64,000 bases of DNA from an uncultured Lachnospiraceae bacterium (GTDB lineage Bacteria; Bacillota; Clostridia; Lachnospirales; Lachnospiraceae): contig CAJTOL010000010.1 of assembly GCA_910577645.1 (NCBI GenBank), positions 36,685 through 100,684 on the forward strand. Direction: 5' to 3'. The position numbers were made by a program, and so were the translations under genes. This document shows positions 7,873 through 15,311 of the stretch, in pieces. Position 1 is the stretch's first letter; each line of letters opens with the position of its first letter. The notes beneath the pieces were generated by a model, which saw only the letters and a program-made list of their open reading frames with translations, was not told the DNA's origin and did no database searches.

Positions 7873-9306
7873 TTACACATCCTTCCACGCCTGGTTAAGC
7901 AGGCTGATTCCCTCTTCTATTTCCTCCTTTGTCAGTGTTGCATACCCTAAAACCAGGGTAGATTGATATTGATTCTGCTTACTGCGGATAAAGTAGGAAG
8001 AAAGGCCATAGACCTTTACCCCTTCTTTGGCAGCAAGAGCCGCAAGCTTTCCTTCCTCCAGGCCTTTCTTATTGGTAAGCAGGATATGAAGCCCCGCATA
8101 TTCTCCTTCTATAAAAAATCTGTCCTCCAGACTCTTTAAGGCCCCTAAAAGAGCGTCATGCTTCCCTTTATAAATCGCCCTCATCCGGTTAAGATGACGT
8201 TCATAATGGCCCTTTTCCAAAAACTGATACAAGACCTTCTGGTCGATTCGGGACACGGTGGATGCATAAAAGGATGCCTTTTCCTCATATGCCTTCAAAA
8301 GCGGCTCCGGAAGCACCAGAAATCCAATCCGGATAGCCGGGGCAATGGATTTGGAAAAAGTCCCCATATAAATCACCCTTCCCTCCTTATCCATCCCCTG
8401 AAGGGCAGGAATAGGCATTCCCCTGTACCGGAATTCACTGTCATAGTCATCCTCAATCAGATATCGCCCTTCCTCTTTTAAAGCCCAGTCCAGCAGCTCC
8501 TGCCTCCGCTTTACCGGCATAACAATCCCAGTAGGATATTGATGGGAAGGCATTACATAAGCAATATCCGCATTGGTCTCCTCCAGCAAATCCGGCCGCA
8601 TCCCAAATCTATCCATATCTACCGGACATACCGGATACCCCTGACCCTTTAAGACCCGATAAGCCTGTTTGTAGGTGGGATTTTCCATGGCAATTCTGTG
8701 GCTGTCTCCCAAAATCCTGGATAAAAGCATCAGCAGATACTGGCTTCCTGCCCCTATAATAATCTGACGGGCCTGGCAGTTCACTCCTCTGGCCGAATGG
8801 AGATAGGATCGAATGGCTTCCCGCAAATCCATTTCCCCTTTTGGGTCTCCGGGGCCGAATAGTTCCCGGTTGTCATCTACCAGCGTATCCCGGTTCAGTC
8901 TGCGCCAGATGCCAAAGGGAAACCGCTCCAAGTCAATCCCTCTCGGAGAAAAATCTATTTTTCCGCTGAAAACAGGTTCCCCGGCCTCTTTCTCTCCGGG
9001 AGATGTCATTCTCTTCCCCATATCATTTTTACTGTCCGCCTCTCCAAAACCGGCCAGCCCCTGGGTATCCGCCACAAAACATCCCTTACAGGGTACGGTT
9101 TCCAAATACCCTTCTGCCATCATCTGATCATAGGCCATCTGAACCGTACTGCGGCTGACCTTCAGATTTTCAGAGAGAAGCCGGCTGGAGGGAAGACGTT
9201 CCCCTGCCCTCAGGTTCCCTTTTCGGATCTCATCCCGGATAAAACGGTATATTTGCTCATACAAGGGCATCCCGGACTGAGGATCCAAGGGTACTAAAAG
9301 CTCCAT
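7873..9306 (-). CDS. MocR/PdxR-family regulator (GntR HTH fused to aminotransferase domain)
   Basis: This 477-residue protein starts with a GntR winged helix (GMPLYEQIYRFIRDEIRKG, then LPSSRLLSENLKVSRSTVQ), a flexible linker near 90-125, and a fold type I aminotransferase domain with the PLP segment YIEDDYDSEFRY-like IEDDYDSEF and the Schiff-base lysine in GTFSKSIAPAIRIG. This is the layout of MocR regulators such as PdxR (PLP synthesis) and GabR (GABA use). No pdxST or gab genes lie nearby, so the target is unknown. ATG 9306 is preferred, with AAGGAGC 7 nt upstream. It runs into the secreted MORN protein with overlapping signals. Confidence 0.9.
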   Translation of the reverse strand: MELLVPLDPQSGMPLYEQIYRFIRDEIRKGNLRAGERLPSSRLLSENLKVSRSTVQMAYDQMMAEGYLETVPCKGCFVADTQGLAGFGEADSKNDMGKRMTSPGEKEAGEPVFSGKIDFSPRGIDLERFPFGIWRRLNRDTLVDDNRELFGPGDPKGEMDLREAIRSYLHSARGVNCQARQIIIGAGSQYLLMLLSRILGDSHRIAMENPTYKQAYRVLKGQGYPVCPVDMDRFGMRPDLLEETNADIAYVMPSHQYPTGIVMPVKRRQELLDWALKEEGRYLIEDDYDSEFRYRGMPIPALQGMDKEGRVIYMGTFSKSIAPAIRIGFLVLPEPLLKAYEEKASFYASTVSRIDQKVLYQFLEKGHYERHLNRMRAIYKGKHDALLGALKSLEDRFFIEGEYAGLHILLTNKKGLEEGKLAALAAKEGVKVYGLSSYFIRSKQNQYQSTLVLGYATLTKEEIEEGISLLNQAWKDV

Positions 9307-9328
9307 AAACGCGCTCCTTACCAAAGGT

Positions 9329-9382
9329 AAAAGGCCGCACGGGAAGTGGGAACAATTCCTGCTTCTTTCGTAACGGCCTTTT
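9329..9382 (-). terminator. Terminator after glnS
   Basis: AAAAGGCCG and CGGCCTTTT are perfect 9-bp complements separated by 36 nt. On the minus strand the stem follows the glnS stop by a few bases. Confidence 0.55.
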
Positions 9383-9386
9383 TCTG

Positions 9387-11081
9387 CTATTTGTTAATCT
9401 TAAAAGAACTCTTTAATGAAACGATCCGGTTAAATACCGGATTCTCCGGCGTACTGTCCTTGCAGTCCACACAGAAGTATCCGTTTCTCATAAACTGGAA
9501 GCTGTCGTAAGCCCTGGCAGCCTTTAAAGCCGGCTCTACGTAGCAGTCCTTTACAACGGTTAAGGAATTGGGATTCAGGTTTAAAGTACCGTCGGCATTC
9601 AGCTTCCCCTTTTCCTCATCTACAATATTTTCATATAAGCGGCACTCTACCTTCTCGGCGCTATGGGCTGCCACCCAATGGATGGTGCCTTTTACCTTCC
9701 GTCCGTTAAAGCCGGAACCGCTTTTTGTCTCCGGATCGTAGGTACAGTGAACCACCGTAACGTTGCCGTTTTCATCTTTCTCGCATCCGGTACAGGTAAC
9801 AAAATAAGCGCCCATTAAGCGGACCTCATTGCCGGGAAAAAGACGGAAATATTTCCTGGGCGGTTCTTCCATAAAGTCCTCCCGCTCAATATAAAGCTCT
9901 CTGCCAAAGGGAACCAGCCGTTCTCCAAGGGCTTCATTTTCCAGATTGTTGGGAATGGAAAGCTCTTCCGTCTGTCCCTCCGGATAGTTGTCAATAATCA
10001 GCTTTACCGGATCCAGCACTGCCATCATCCTGGCTTTCTTAAGCTTTAAGTCCTCGCGGATGCAGTATTCCAACATGGCGTAATCAACAGAGCTGTTGGC
10101 CTTGGCAACGCCTACCAGATCCACAAACATCTTCAGGGATTCCGGGGTATAGCCTCTTCTTCTGAGAGCGGCAATGGTAACCAGCCGGGGATCGTCCCAG
10201 CCGTCTACAATCCCGTCCTCAACCAGCTTTTTAATATAGCGCTTTCCGGTCACCACATTGGTCAGATAAAGCTTTGCAAACTCTATCTGCCTGGGGGGAT
10301 TCTCAAATTCACATTCCTTTACCACCCAGTCATATAAGGGCCTGTGATCCTCAAACTCCAGGGTACAGATAGAGTGGGTAATATGCTCAATAGCATCTTC
10401 TATCGGATGAGCAAAATCGTACATCGGATAAATACACCACTTATTTCCGGTGTTGTGATGCTCCATACGGGCCACCCGGTAGATAACCGGATCCCTCATA
10501 TTAATATTGGGGGAAGCCATGTCGATTTTAGCCCGAAGCACTTTCTCTCCGTCCTGGTATTTTCCGGCCCGCATCTCCTCAAAAAGAGTTAAATTCTCCT
10601 CAACAGAACGGTTCCGATAGGGGCTTTCCTTGCCGGGATTGGTAAAATCCCCCCGATATTCCCGGATTTCTTCTGCACTTAAGTCACAGACATAAGCCTT
10701 GCCTTTTTTTATCAGCTTTACCGCACACTCATACATCTCTTCAAAATAATTGGACGCAAAAAACAGGCGTTCCTCAAAATCTGCTCCCAGCCACTTTACA
10801 TCTGCGGTAATGGACTCTACAAACTCAGTCTTTTCCTTAGTGGGATTGGTATCGTCAAAGCGAAGGTTAAATTTGCCGCCATACTGCCTGGCCAAACCAT
10901 AGTTTAATAAAATAGACTTGGCATGTCCAATATGCAGGTAGCCGTTGGGCTCCGGCGGAAAACGGGTTTGTACATGATTGTAAACGCCTTCTGCTAAATC
11001 CTTATCAATTTCCTGCTCAATGAAATGTTTGGAAACCACTTCTTTTTCTTCTGCTTCTGGCGCAAGATTTTTTTCTTCCAT
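9387..11081 (-). CDS. glnS: Glutaminyl-tRNA synthetase
   Basis: This 564-residue class Ic synthetase charges tRNA-Gln with glutamine. The HIGH motif is in PPEPNGYLHIGHAKS near residue 45 and the Rossmann continuation NLRFDDTNPTKE follows. The KMSKS loop is a divergent VVTGKRYIKKLV ahead of the conserved GWDDPRL and RRRGYTPE. The C-terminal beta-barrel anticodon domain is complete. ATG 11081 is preferred because GGAGGAACCAATA precedes it. Its promoter is at 11128-11156 and its terminator at 9329-9382, so it is a single-gene unit. I see no T-box leader in the roughly 40-nt 5' UTR. Confidence 0.96.
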   Translation of the reverse strand: MEEKNLAPEAEEKEVVSKHFIEQEIDKDLAEGVYNHVQTRFPPEPNGYLHIGHAKSILLNYGLARQYGGKFNLRFDDTNPTKEKTEFVESITADVKWLGADFEERLFFASNYFEEMYECAVKLIKKGKAYVCDLSAEEIREYRGDFTNPGKESPYRNRSVEENLTLFEEMRAGKYQDGEKVLRAKIDMASPNINMRDPVIYRVARMEHHNTGNKWCIYPMYDFAHPIEDAIEHITHSICTLEFEDHRPLYDWVVKECEFENPPRQIEFAKLYLTNVVTGKRYIKKLVEDGIVDGWDDPRLVTIAALRRRGYTPESLKMFVDLVGVAKANSSVDYAMLEYCIREDLKLKKARMMAVLDPVKLIIDNYPEGQTEELSIPNNLENEALGERLVPFGRELYIEREDFMEEPPRKYFRLFPGNEVRLMGAYFVTCTGCEKDENGNVTVVHCTYDPETKSGSGFNGRKVKGTIHWVAAHSAEKVECRLYENIVDEEKGKLNADGTLNLNPNSLTVVKDCYVEPALKAARAYDSFQFMRNGYFCVDCKDSTPENPVFNRIVSLKSSFKINK

Positions 11082-11127
11082 TATTGGTTCCTCCATGGTC
11101 TCAACGATTATATCTAAATTGCTTTCA

Positions 11128-11156
11128 AGTATAGCACACAGCCGCAAAAACGGCAA
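11128..11156 (-). promoter_or_regulatory. Sigma-A promoter of glnS
   Basis: On the minus strand TTGCCG and TATACT are separated by exactly 17 bp, 40-60 bp before the glnS start. Confidence 0.75.
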
Positions 11157-11219
11157 GAACCTTTTCTGCAAACAAAAGTCAGAACCGAAATGTCAGAAGA
11201 AACCTGGCTGTACCATGAT

Positions 11220-12572
11220 TTATTCAGGAATTTCCCGCTTCTTTCCGGATTTCTCCATGTGCAGCAAATACCCCACGCAAAGCACAATCTGGAGTACGGT
11301 AGATACCGGCACAGCCAGTCCGATACCAAACAGAGAAATCCCCGGGATCCGGCTCATCAGATAGGAAACCGGAATCCTGGCGGCAAAGGAACCGGCCAGC
11401 CCCTGGATCATAACAAATACCGTCCTGCCACAGCCGTTAAAGTATCCGGCAAAGCAGAAGGAAAACGCAGTAAAAATACAGTCTATGGCGTAAGCTCTCA
11501 GGTAGTCTGCCGCTGCCGCAATCACTGCCTGGTCTCTGGAAAACAGGCCCGCCAGAATATTCCCGTGGAAAAAAGATATGTAAGCCATAACAAGGCCTGC
11601 CGCCACAGAGGAAACTATGCCGTAAAACAATGCTTTTTTTGCCCGTTCCGGCTTTTTCGCCCCCACATTCTGGGCTACAAAGGCAGACATGGCCTGCATG
11701 TAAGCGGACGGCACAAGCATAATAAACGCGCACAGCTTTTCCGCTACGCCAATCCCTGCAGACGCCACCACTCCCAGAGAATTTACTATAGCAATAATGA
11801 CAAGGAAGGAAATGCTTACCAGCAAATCTTGAAGGGCAATGGGGAGTCCCAACACTACAATCCGCCGGATTACCATTCTGTCAAACCGCAGGGAGCGTCT
11901 GGTAAATTCAAAAGGAAGGCGGCGTCTGCAGATAATCAAAACAGACAGAATTACGCTGAAAGCCTGGGCAAACACCGTAGCATATGCCGCCCCGGCCACG
12001 CCCATATGGAAACCGCCTACCAGCAGAAGATCCCCTCCAATATTAAGCACACAGGCAATGGCAACGGTGATAAGAGGCATTTTGGAATCCCCGATTCCCC
12101 GGAAAACGCTTCCCAATACGTTGTAAGCTACAATAAAAACCGTTCCGGCAGAACAGATCTGTACATAAGAAACCGTCTGGAAGAAGGCTTCCTGAGGCGC
12201 GTGCATTACCCAGGCCATAGGACTTGCAAAAAGCATCATAACCGCTGTCATAACGGCGGCTATCACTGCAAAGAGGCATATTCCGCTGCCGATAACCCTT
12301 CCCGCTTCCTCCGGCCTCTCTTCCCCAATCCGCTGGCCTGCCAAAATGGTGATTCCCATGGATAAGCCTACAATGACCACGGTTACGGTATGCATAATCT
12401 GGCTTCCCGTAGAAACTGCCGACACGTCGGTGGATGCCCCGAACTGCCCTACTATCAGCAAGTCCACCGCACCGTACATTGCCTGGAGAAACAGCGCCAG
12501 CAATACGGGCAGCGCAAAGCGGATAAGAGGCGTCAAAATTTTTCCTTCTGTAAAGCTCTGATGTTGATCCAT
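11220..12572 (-). CDS. MATE-family efflux transporter
   Basis: This 450-residue polytopic protein has the two-lobe MATE arrangement: the first half opens ILTPLIRFALPVLLALFLQA followed by MYGAVDLLIVGQFG, and the second half repeats the motif around VVLGLPIALQDLLVS. Members export cationic drugs or metabolites in exchange for Na+ or H+. The ATG at 12572 has AAAGGATG about 9 nt upstream. A strong promoter (12866-12895), an early hairpin (12784-12833) and a repeat copy lie in the long region before it, suggesting a roughly 290-nt leader. It is the first of three MATE genes in the window. The substrate is unknown. Confidence 0.9.
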   Translation of the reverse strand: MDQHQSFTEGKILTPLIRFALPVLLALFLQAMYGAVDLLIVGQFGASTDVSAVSTGSQIMHTVTVVIVGLSMGITILAGQRIGEERPEEAGRVIGSGICLFAVIAAVMTAVMMLFASPMAWVMHAPQEAFFQTVSYVQICSAGTVFIVAYNVLGSVFRGIGDSKMPLITVAIACVLNIGGDLLLVGGFHMGVAGAAYATVFAQAFSVILSVLIICRRRLPFEFTRRSLRFDRMVIRRIVVLGLPIALQDLLVSISFLVIIAIVNSLGVVASAGIGVAEKLCAFIMLVPSAYMQAMSAFVAQNVGAKKPERAKKALFYGIVSSVAAGLVMAYISFFHGNILAGLFSRDQAVIAAAADYLRAYAIDCIFTAFSFCFAGYFNGCGRTVFVMIQGLAGSFAARIPVSYLMSRIPGISLFGIGLAVPVSTVLQIVLCVGYLLHMEKSGKKREIPE

Positions 12573-12676
12573 TTTTCATTCATCCTTTCCCACCCTCAAC
12601 AATAATATAGACATTCGATTCTGTCCTTATCGCTAAGGGTATGTATTCCCCGACACCGGGGATCTTTATGCCAGTA

Positions 12677-12774
12677 GGAAGGCAAATGCGAAGCATTTTC
12701 AGAATACCTTCCGATGATATGGCAGGTGGCTCCAGGGCGTCGCATTCCGATTCATTATTATGCCGGGAGGTTCC
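12677..12774 (+). repeat. Dispersed 98-bp intergenic repeat, copy B
   Basis: Read on the plus strand it starts GGAAGGCAAATGCGAAGCAT and runs with few mismatches parallel to copy A (2521-2618, minus), including the hairpin, the GGCAGGTG block, GGCGTCGC and a terminal GGGAGG that resembles a ribosome site. No gene follows this copy's pseudo-ribosome site, so here the element is detached from coding sequence. Confidence 0.65.
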
Positions 12775-12783
12775 TTATATCAC

Positions 12784-12833
12784 AAAAGCCGGATAAAATA
12801 CCGGGAAATGCTCTTCCCGACATCTTATCCGGC
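12784..12833 (-). terminator. Intrinsic-terminator-like hairpin in the MATE leader (possible attenuator)
   Basis: GCCGGATAA and TTATCCGGC close an inner CGGGAA/TTCCCG stem, and on the minus strand TTTTGTG follows. It sits about 30 nt downstream of the predicted transcription start and before the MATE gene. Confidence 0.55.
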
Positions 12834-12865
12834 CTAAATATCCAGCCCTCCGATGAGTGATTTTT

Positions 12866-12895
12866 AGTCTAGCATGTATACCTGGTATTTGTCAA
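12866..12895 (-). promoter_or_regulatory. Promoter reading toward the MATE gene
   Basis: On the minus strand TTGACA and TAGACT are separated by 18 bp. It would start transcription near 12858. Confidence 0.6.
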
Positions 12896-13008
12896 GGACA
12901 AAAAATCAATTTATCCTGTAAATCTTTGCAAAAACAAATATCAACAGGGCAAAAGCAGTGCCTCATTTAGCGCTTGCTTTAACACGAAATCTGCCTGTGG
13001 CCCCCATT

Positions 13009-13341
13009 CTACTCCCTAACAAAACGGCTGTCCGCCTCCGGTATCCCGCCCTCATCAGACACATACCGCTCCACCCTCATATGCAGGTCATACTTCACCC
13101 GAAGCTCCGCAATCTTCTCCATCATCGGAGAAGCATGGTGCCGGTCAATTGCCTCCTGGTCTTCCCAGCAGTCAATCAGCAGCACCGTCTCCGGGTCTGC
13201 CATGGGAATGAAATACTCATACCGCAGATTCCCCTTTTCCTTACGGATTTCTGCTACAGTCCCGCTGCTCTCCATTTCTTCCGCAAATTTCCGCGCATTC
13301 TCGCCTGTCCCGCTATAATAAATATTTACAACTATGCTCAT
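13009..13341 (-). CDS. ABM-domain protein, putative quinol monooxygenase (YgiN-like)
   Basis: The 110-residue protein begins MSIVVNIYYSG and contains the antibiotic biosynthesis monooxygenase ferredoxin-like fold pattern: NARKFAEEMESSG helix, YEYFIPMADPETVLLIDCWE strands, and the DRHHASPMM helix that ends with a conserved His-x-x-Ser/Pro. Small ABM proteins oxidise quinols or act as stress-related monooxygenases as dimers. An AGGAGGAC ribosome site precedes the ATG at 13341. It is a single gene, with no linked redox partner and no stress regulator beside it. The precise substrate is unknown. Confidence 0.82.
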   Translation of the reverse strand: MSIVVNIYYSGTGENARKFAEEMESSGTVAEIRKEKGNLRYEYFIPMADPETVLLIDCWEDQEAIDRHHASPMMEKIAELRVKYDLHMRVERYVSDEGGIPEADSRFVRE

Positions 13342-13423
13342 GCCTTTCGTCCTCCTGCTTTTCCTATTTCAGTTCCAATGATACCACAATTCCCCGGCCG
13401 ACAGAAAACCCCCGGCCGCTTTT

Positions 13424-13572
13424 CTAAGCAGAAAGTTCCTCGCCCGGTATTTCCTCCGAACAGGAAACCTCCTGCACTTGTTCAAGTATGAAAGCTTCCC
13501 GCTGTTGTGTGGTGTTCTTGCTTTCCCTTTTGGTACTCCCGTCCACCTTCACTTGTTCCGTTTGTTTTATCT
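13424..13572 (-). pseudogene. 3' remnant of an unidentified, probably mobile-element, gene
   Basis: An open frame ends at the TAG at 13424 and reads, in its last 48 residues, a charged Gln/Glu/Lys-rich helix-like tail (STKRESKNTTQQREAFILEQ). No start or ribosome site is visible, and the XRE promoter on the other strand overlaps its 5' side. It looks like the tail of a longer gene cut by the insertion or deletion that formed this island. Family not recognised. Confidence 0.25.
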
Positions 13573-13590
13573 TATGGCTATATTTTACAC

Positions 13591-13618
13591 TTGATTTTAG
13601 TGTTTTTTGCAGTATAAT
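13591..13618 (+). promoter_or_regulatory. Promoter of the XRE-Uma2 pair
   Basis: TTGATT and TATAAT with a 16-bp spacer lie 22 bp before the XRE start codon. Confidence 0.65.
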
Positions 13619-13640
13619 AAAAACGAGAGGATGTGATATA

Positions 13641-13853
13641 ATGCCAATACATTACAAAATAGATATTTTACAATCATTAAAAGCAGTAGGGTATAATACT
13701 TCGGTTTTGAGGAAAGAAAAACTTATGGGAGAGGCCACAATACAAAAGCTGCGAAAAGGCGATTTAGTTTCCTGGGCTAATATAAATACAATATGCTCTT
13801 TGCTTAATTGTCAGCCTGGAGACTTAATGGAATATGTACCAGATGAAAACTAA
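13641..13853 (+). CDS. Small XRE/Cro-type HTH regulator
   Basis: This 70-residue protein consists of a single helix-turn-helix domain of the short YozG/HTH_26 type: HYKIDILQSLKAVGYNTSVL, then GEATIQKLRKGD and NTICSLLNCQPGDLMEY. Such proteins act as repressors of mobile or toxin genes. The ATG at 13641 has GAGAGG about 9 nt upstream, and a good promoter precedes it. The Uma2 gene begins 44 bp downstream on the same strand and is probably cotranscribed. It belongs to the decayed island beside tRNA-Thr. Confidence 0.82.
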   Translation: MPIHYKIDILQSLKAVGYNTSVLRKEKLMGEATIQKLRKGDLVSWANINTICSLLNCQPGDLMEYVPDEN

Positions 13854-13897
13854 ATTTACAGCTTTCCTCTGACGCCACCAAGAAAGGAGTTGTTACC

Positions 13898-14446
13898 ATG
13901 GCAATACCTCAAAAACTCACTTACACAGAAGCTGATTATTATGCTCTTCCGGAAGATGTACGGGCTGAACTGATAGACGGTCAGATTTATTACCAGGCCG
14001 CACCAAGTCGAATCCACCAAAGGCTGCTAGGAAAGATACATCAGCGAATCGCAAACTATATTGATTCAAAAAGCGGCTCCTGTGAGGTTTATCCGGCTCC
14101 CTTTGCCGTCAAATTGTGGGAAGATAGGAAAACTATTGTCGAGCCCGATATAAGCGTTATTTGTGACCCTAGTAAACTGACGGACCAGGGCTGCACCGGA
14201 GCGCCGGACTGGATTATTGAAATCGTTTCTCCAGGAAATTCCAGCCATGACTACATCCGGAAGCTAAACCTATATGCAGATGCCGGCGCTCAGGAATACT
14301 GGATTGTAAACCCTATTAATCATACTGTGCTTGTATACCACTTAGAAGAAAGCAAATTCGAGGTATCTTCCTATACCTTCCAGGAAAAAATAAAAGTCAA
14401 CATCTATGATGATTTGTGGATCAACTTTCAAGAGGTCACTCTATAA
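13898..14446 (+). CDS. Uma2-family PD-(D/E)XK endonuclease, copy 1
   Basis: This 182-residue Uma2 (DUF820) protein has the family landmarks in order: RAELIDGQIYY (residues 28-38), the acidic VEPDISVICDP (about 82-92), PDWIIEIVSPGNSSHDYIRK (about 104-123, with the E...D...K core of the nuclease fold) and EYWIVNP. It is intact by these criteria. AAAGGAG precedes the ATG. A close paralog lies at 48782-49339. Uma2 proteins are restriction-endonuclease-like, often multicopy and mobile; their cellular role is unsettled. It is followed by a strong terminator and preceded by an XRE gene. Confidence 0.9.
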   Translation: MAIPQKLTYTEADYYALPEDVRAELIDGQIYYQAAPSRIHQRLLGKIHQRIANYIDSKSGSCEVYPAPFAVKLWEDRKTIVEPDISVICDPSKLTDQGCTGAPDWIIEIVSPGNSSHDYIRKLNLYADAGAQEYWIVNPINHTVLVYHLEESKFEVSSYTFQEKIKVNIYDDLWINFQEVTL

Positions 14447-14462
14447 CCATTTTTAACCGTAT

Positions 14463-14498
14463 GGCAGAGGTTTTCACTTGTTGAGCCTCTGCCTTTTT
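14463..14498 (+). terminator. Terminator after Uma2 copy 1
   Basis: GGCAGAGG and CCTCTGCC form a perfect 8-bp stem followed by TTTTTGCTTTT. Confidence 0.85.
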
Positions 14499-14513
14499 GC
14501 TTTTCTATCGCTC

Positions 14514-15019
14514 CTAACGGTATGCGTTGCTGTCAATCGCAAATAGAGCGTACACCTTTAACAGCTCTATTGTCTGGTCTTTCGTGTAACCTTTCTCCAT
14601 TGCCACAGCCATCAACTTTTCATGGCGTTCCTCTGCTCCATCTGTATTTCTGGAGGGATAAAACTTTGCAACGGGTCAAATATTACCAGCGCCGGCTTAA
14701 ACTGTACAATAATTTCTTCGAGCCTCGGGGAATCAAACTTGATTTCTGAAAAGCGCTCATCCTCAAAGCCTAAGTACAATATATTTTCACTTCTTGCCCC
14801 TGCTCGCCTAAGCTTTCCCTTTAACGTGTACTCTGTAGAATCTTCTGAGGAAAAGAACAGCACCCGCTCCGGTTCAATTTTTCTTGCGAAAGGGTTGTCT
14901 TGATTCAAAAAGCACGAGCTTCCGCTGCTGACTGCCGCAGCAATCGCGCACCAGATTGTAGTTTTTCCAGCTCCGCCATCTCCTGCCAATATCGTCAGCT
15001 GGCCTTTTCGGACGGCTTA
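14514..15019 (-). pseudogene. Fragment of a RepA/AAA_25-type plasmid ATPase, joined to a second gene tail
   Basis: The frame from about 15019 to 14612 encodes the N-terminal half of an AAA_25/RepA-like ATPase: RKGQLTILAGDGGAGKTT (Walker A), FFSSEDSTEYTLKGKLRRAG, and LVIFDPLQSF (Walker B). A TAA stop lies directly upstream of the homology. After the sequence QSFIPPEIQM the frame ends early, and another frame continues with EERHEKLMAVAMEKGYTKD and ends at 14514, like the C-terminus of a different small mobile-element protein. Both ends are therefore deletions. It marks a decayed integrative element next to tRNA-Thr. Confidence 0.7.
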
Positions 15020-15036
15020 ACTTTATGTGTAAAAAT

Positions 15037-15067
15037 AAGAAAACCCTTGTAAAGCAAGGGTTTTCTT
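15037..15067 (-). terminator. Terminator after tRNA-Thr
   Basis: AAGAAAACCCTTG and CAAGGGTTTTCTT form a perfect 13-bp stem around 5 nt. On the minus strand ATTTTTA follows. Confidence 0.85.
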
Positions 15068-15071
15068 ATCG

Positions 15072-15144
15072 AGCTGCTGACGGGAATCGGACCCGTGACC
15101 TCCGCACTACCAATGCGACGCTCTACCGACTGAGCCACAGCAGC
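15072..15144 (-). tRNA. tRNA-Thr (anticodon GGT)
   Basis: On the minus strand the acceptor arms GCTGCTG/CAGCAGC, D arm GCTC/GAGC, anticodon arm TCGCA/TGCGG with loop TTGGTAG (anticodon GGT, threonine ACC/ACT) and T arm ACGGG/CCCGT with loop TCCGATT are all present in 73 nt. CCA is not encoded. Its downstream side borders the decayed mobile island, which fits a tRNA integration site. Confidence 0.95.
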
Positions 15145-15311
15145 ATTTTCTATTTTTCAGCTTGTTTTGTGCTCAGCACTCTCAAGCCTCAGTTATAATA
15201 TCATGTATTTTTTCATTTGTCAACAAAATTTAAAAAATTTTTTAGACAGCTTTTAGGGAACTTTCCCCGGCTTCTTTCATATTTTAGATAAAAAGCATTA
15301 TTGAGGTCTTT

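Larger units (their letters stand above)
12573..13008. other. Leader/intergenic region upstream of the MATE gene
   Basis: There is no protein gene. From right to left on the minus strand it holds a TTGACA/TAGACT promoter, an intrinsic-terminator-like hairpin 30 nt downstream of it, the 98-bp repeat copy B in inverse orientation, and an untranslated stretch before the MATE ribosome site. Confidence 0.55.

Noticed and set aside
9387..11200. T-box leader for glnS
   Set aside because: The promoter lies only about 40 nt before the start, leaving no room for a T-box; no AGGGTGGNACCRCG-like block is seen there.
13898..14446. XRE-Uma2 as a conventional toxin-antitoxin pair
   Set aside because: The second Uma2 copy has no XRE partner and appears intact, so dependence on an antitoxin is not supported.
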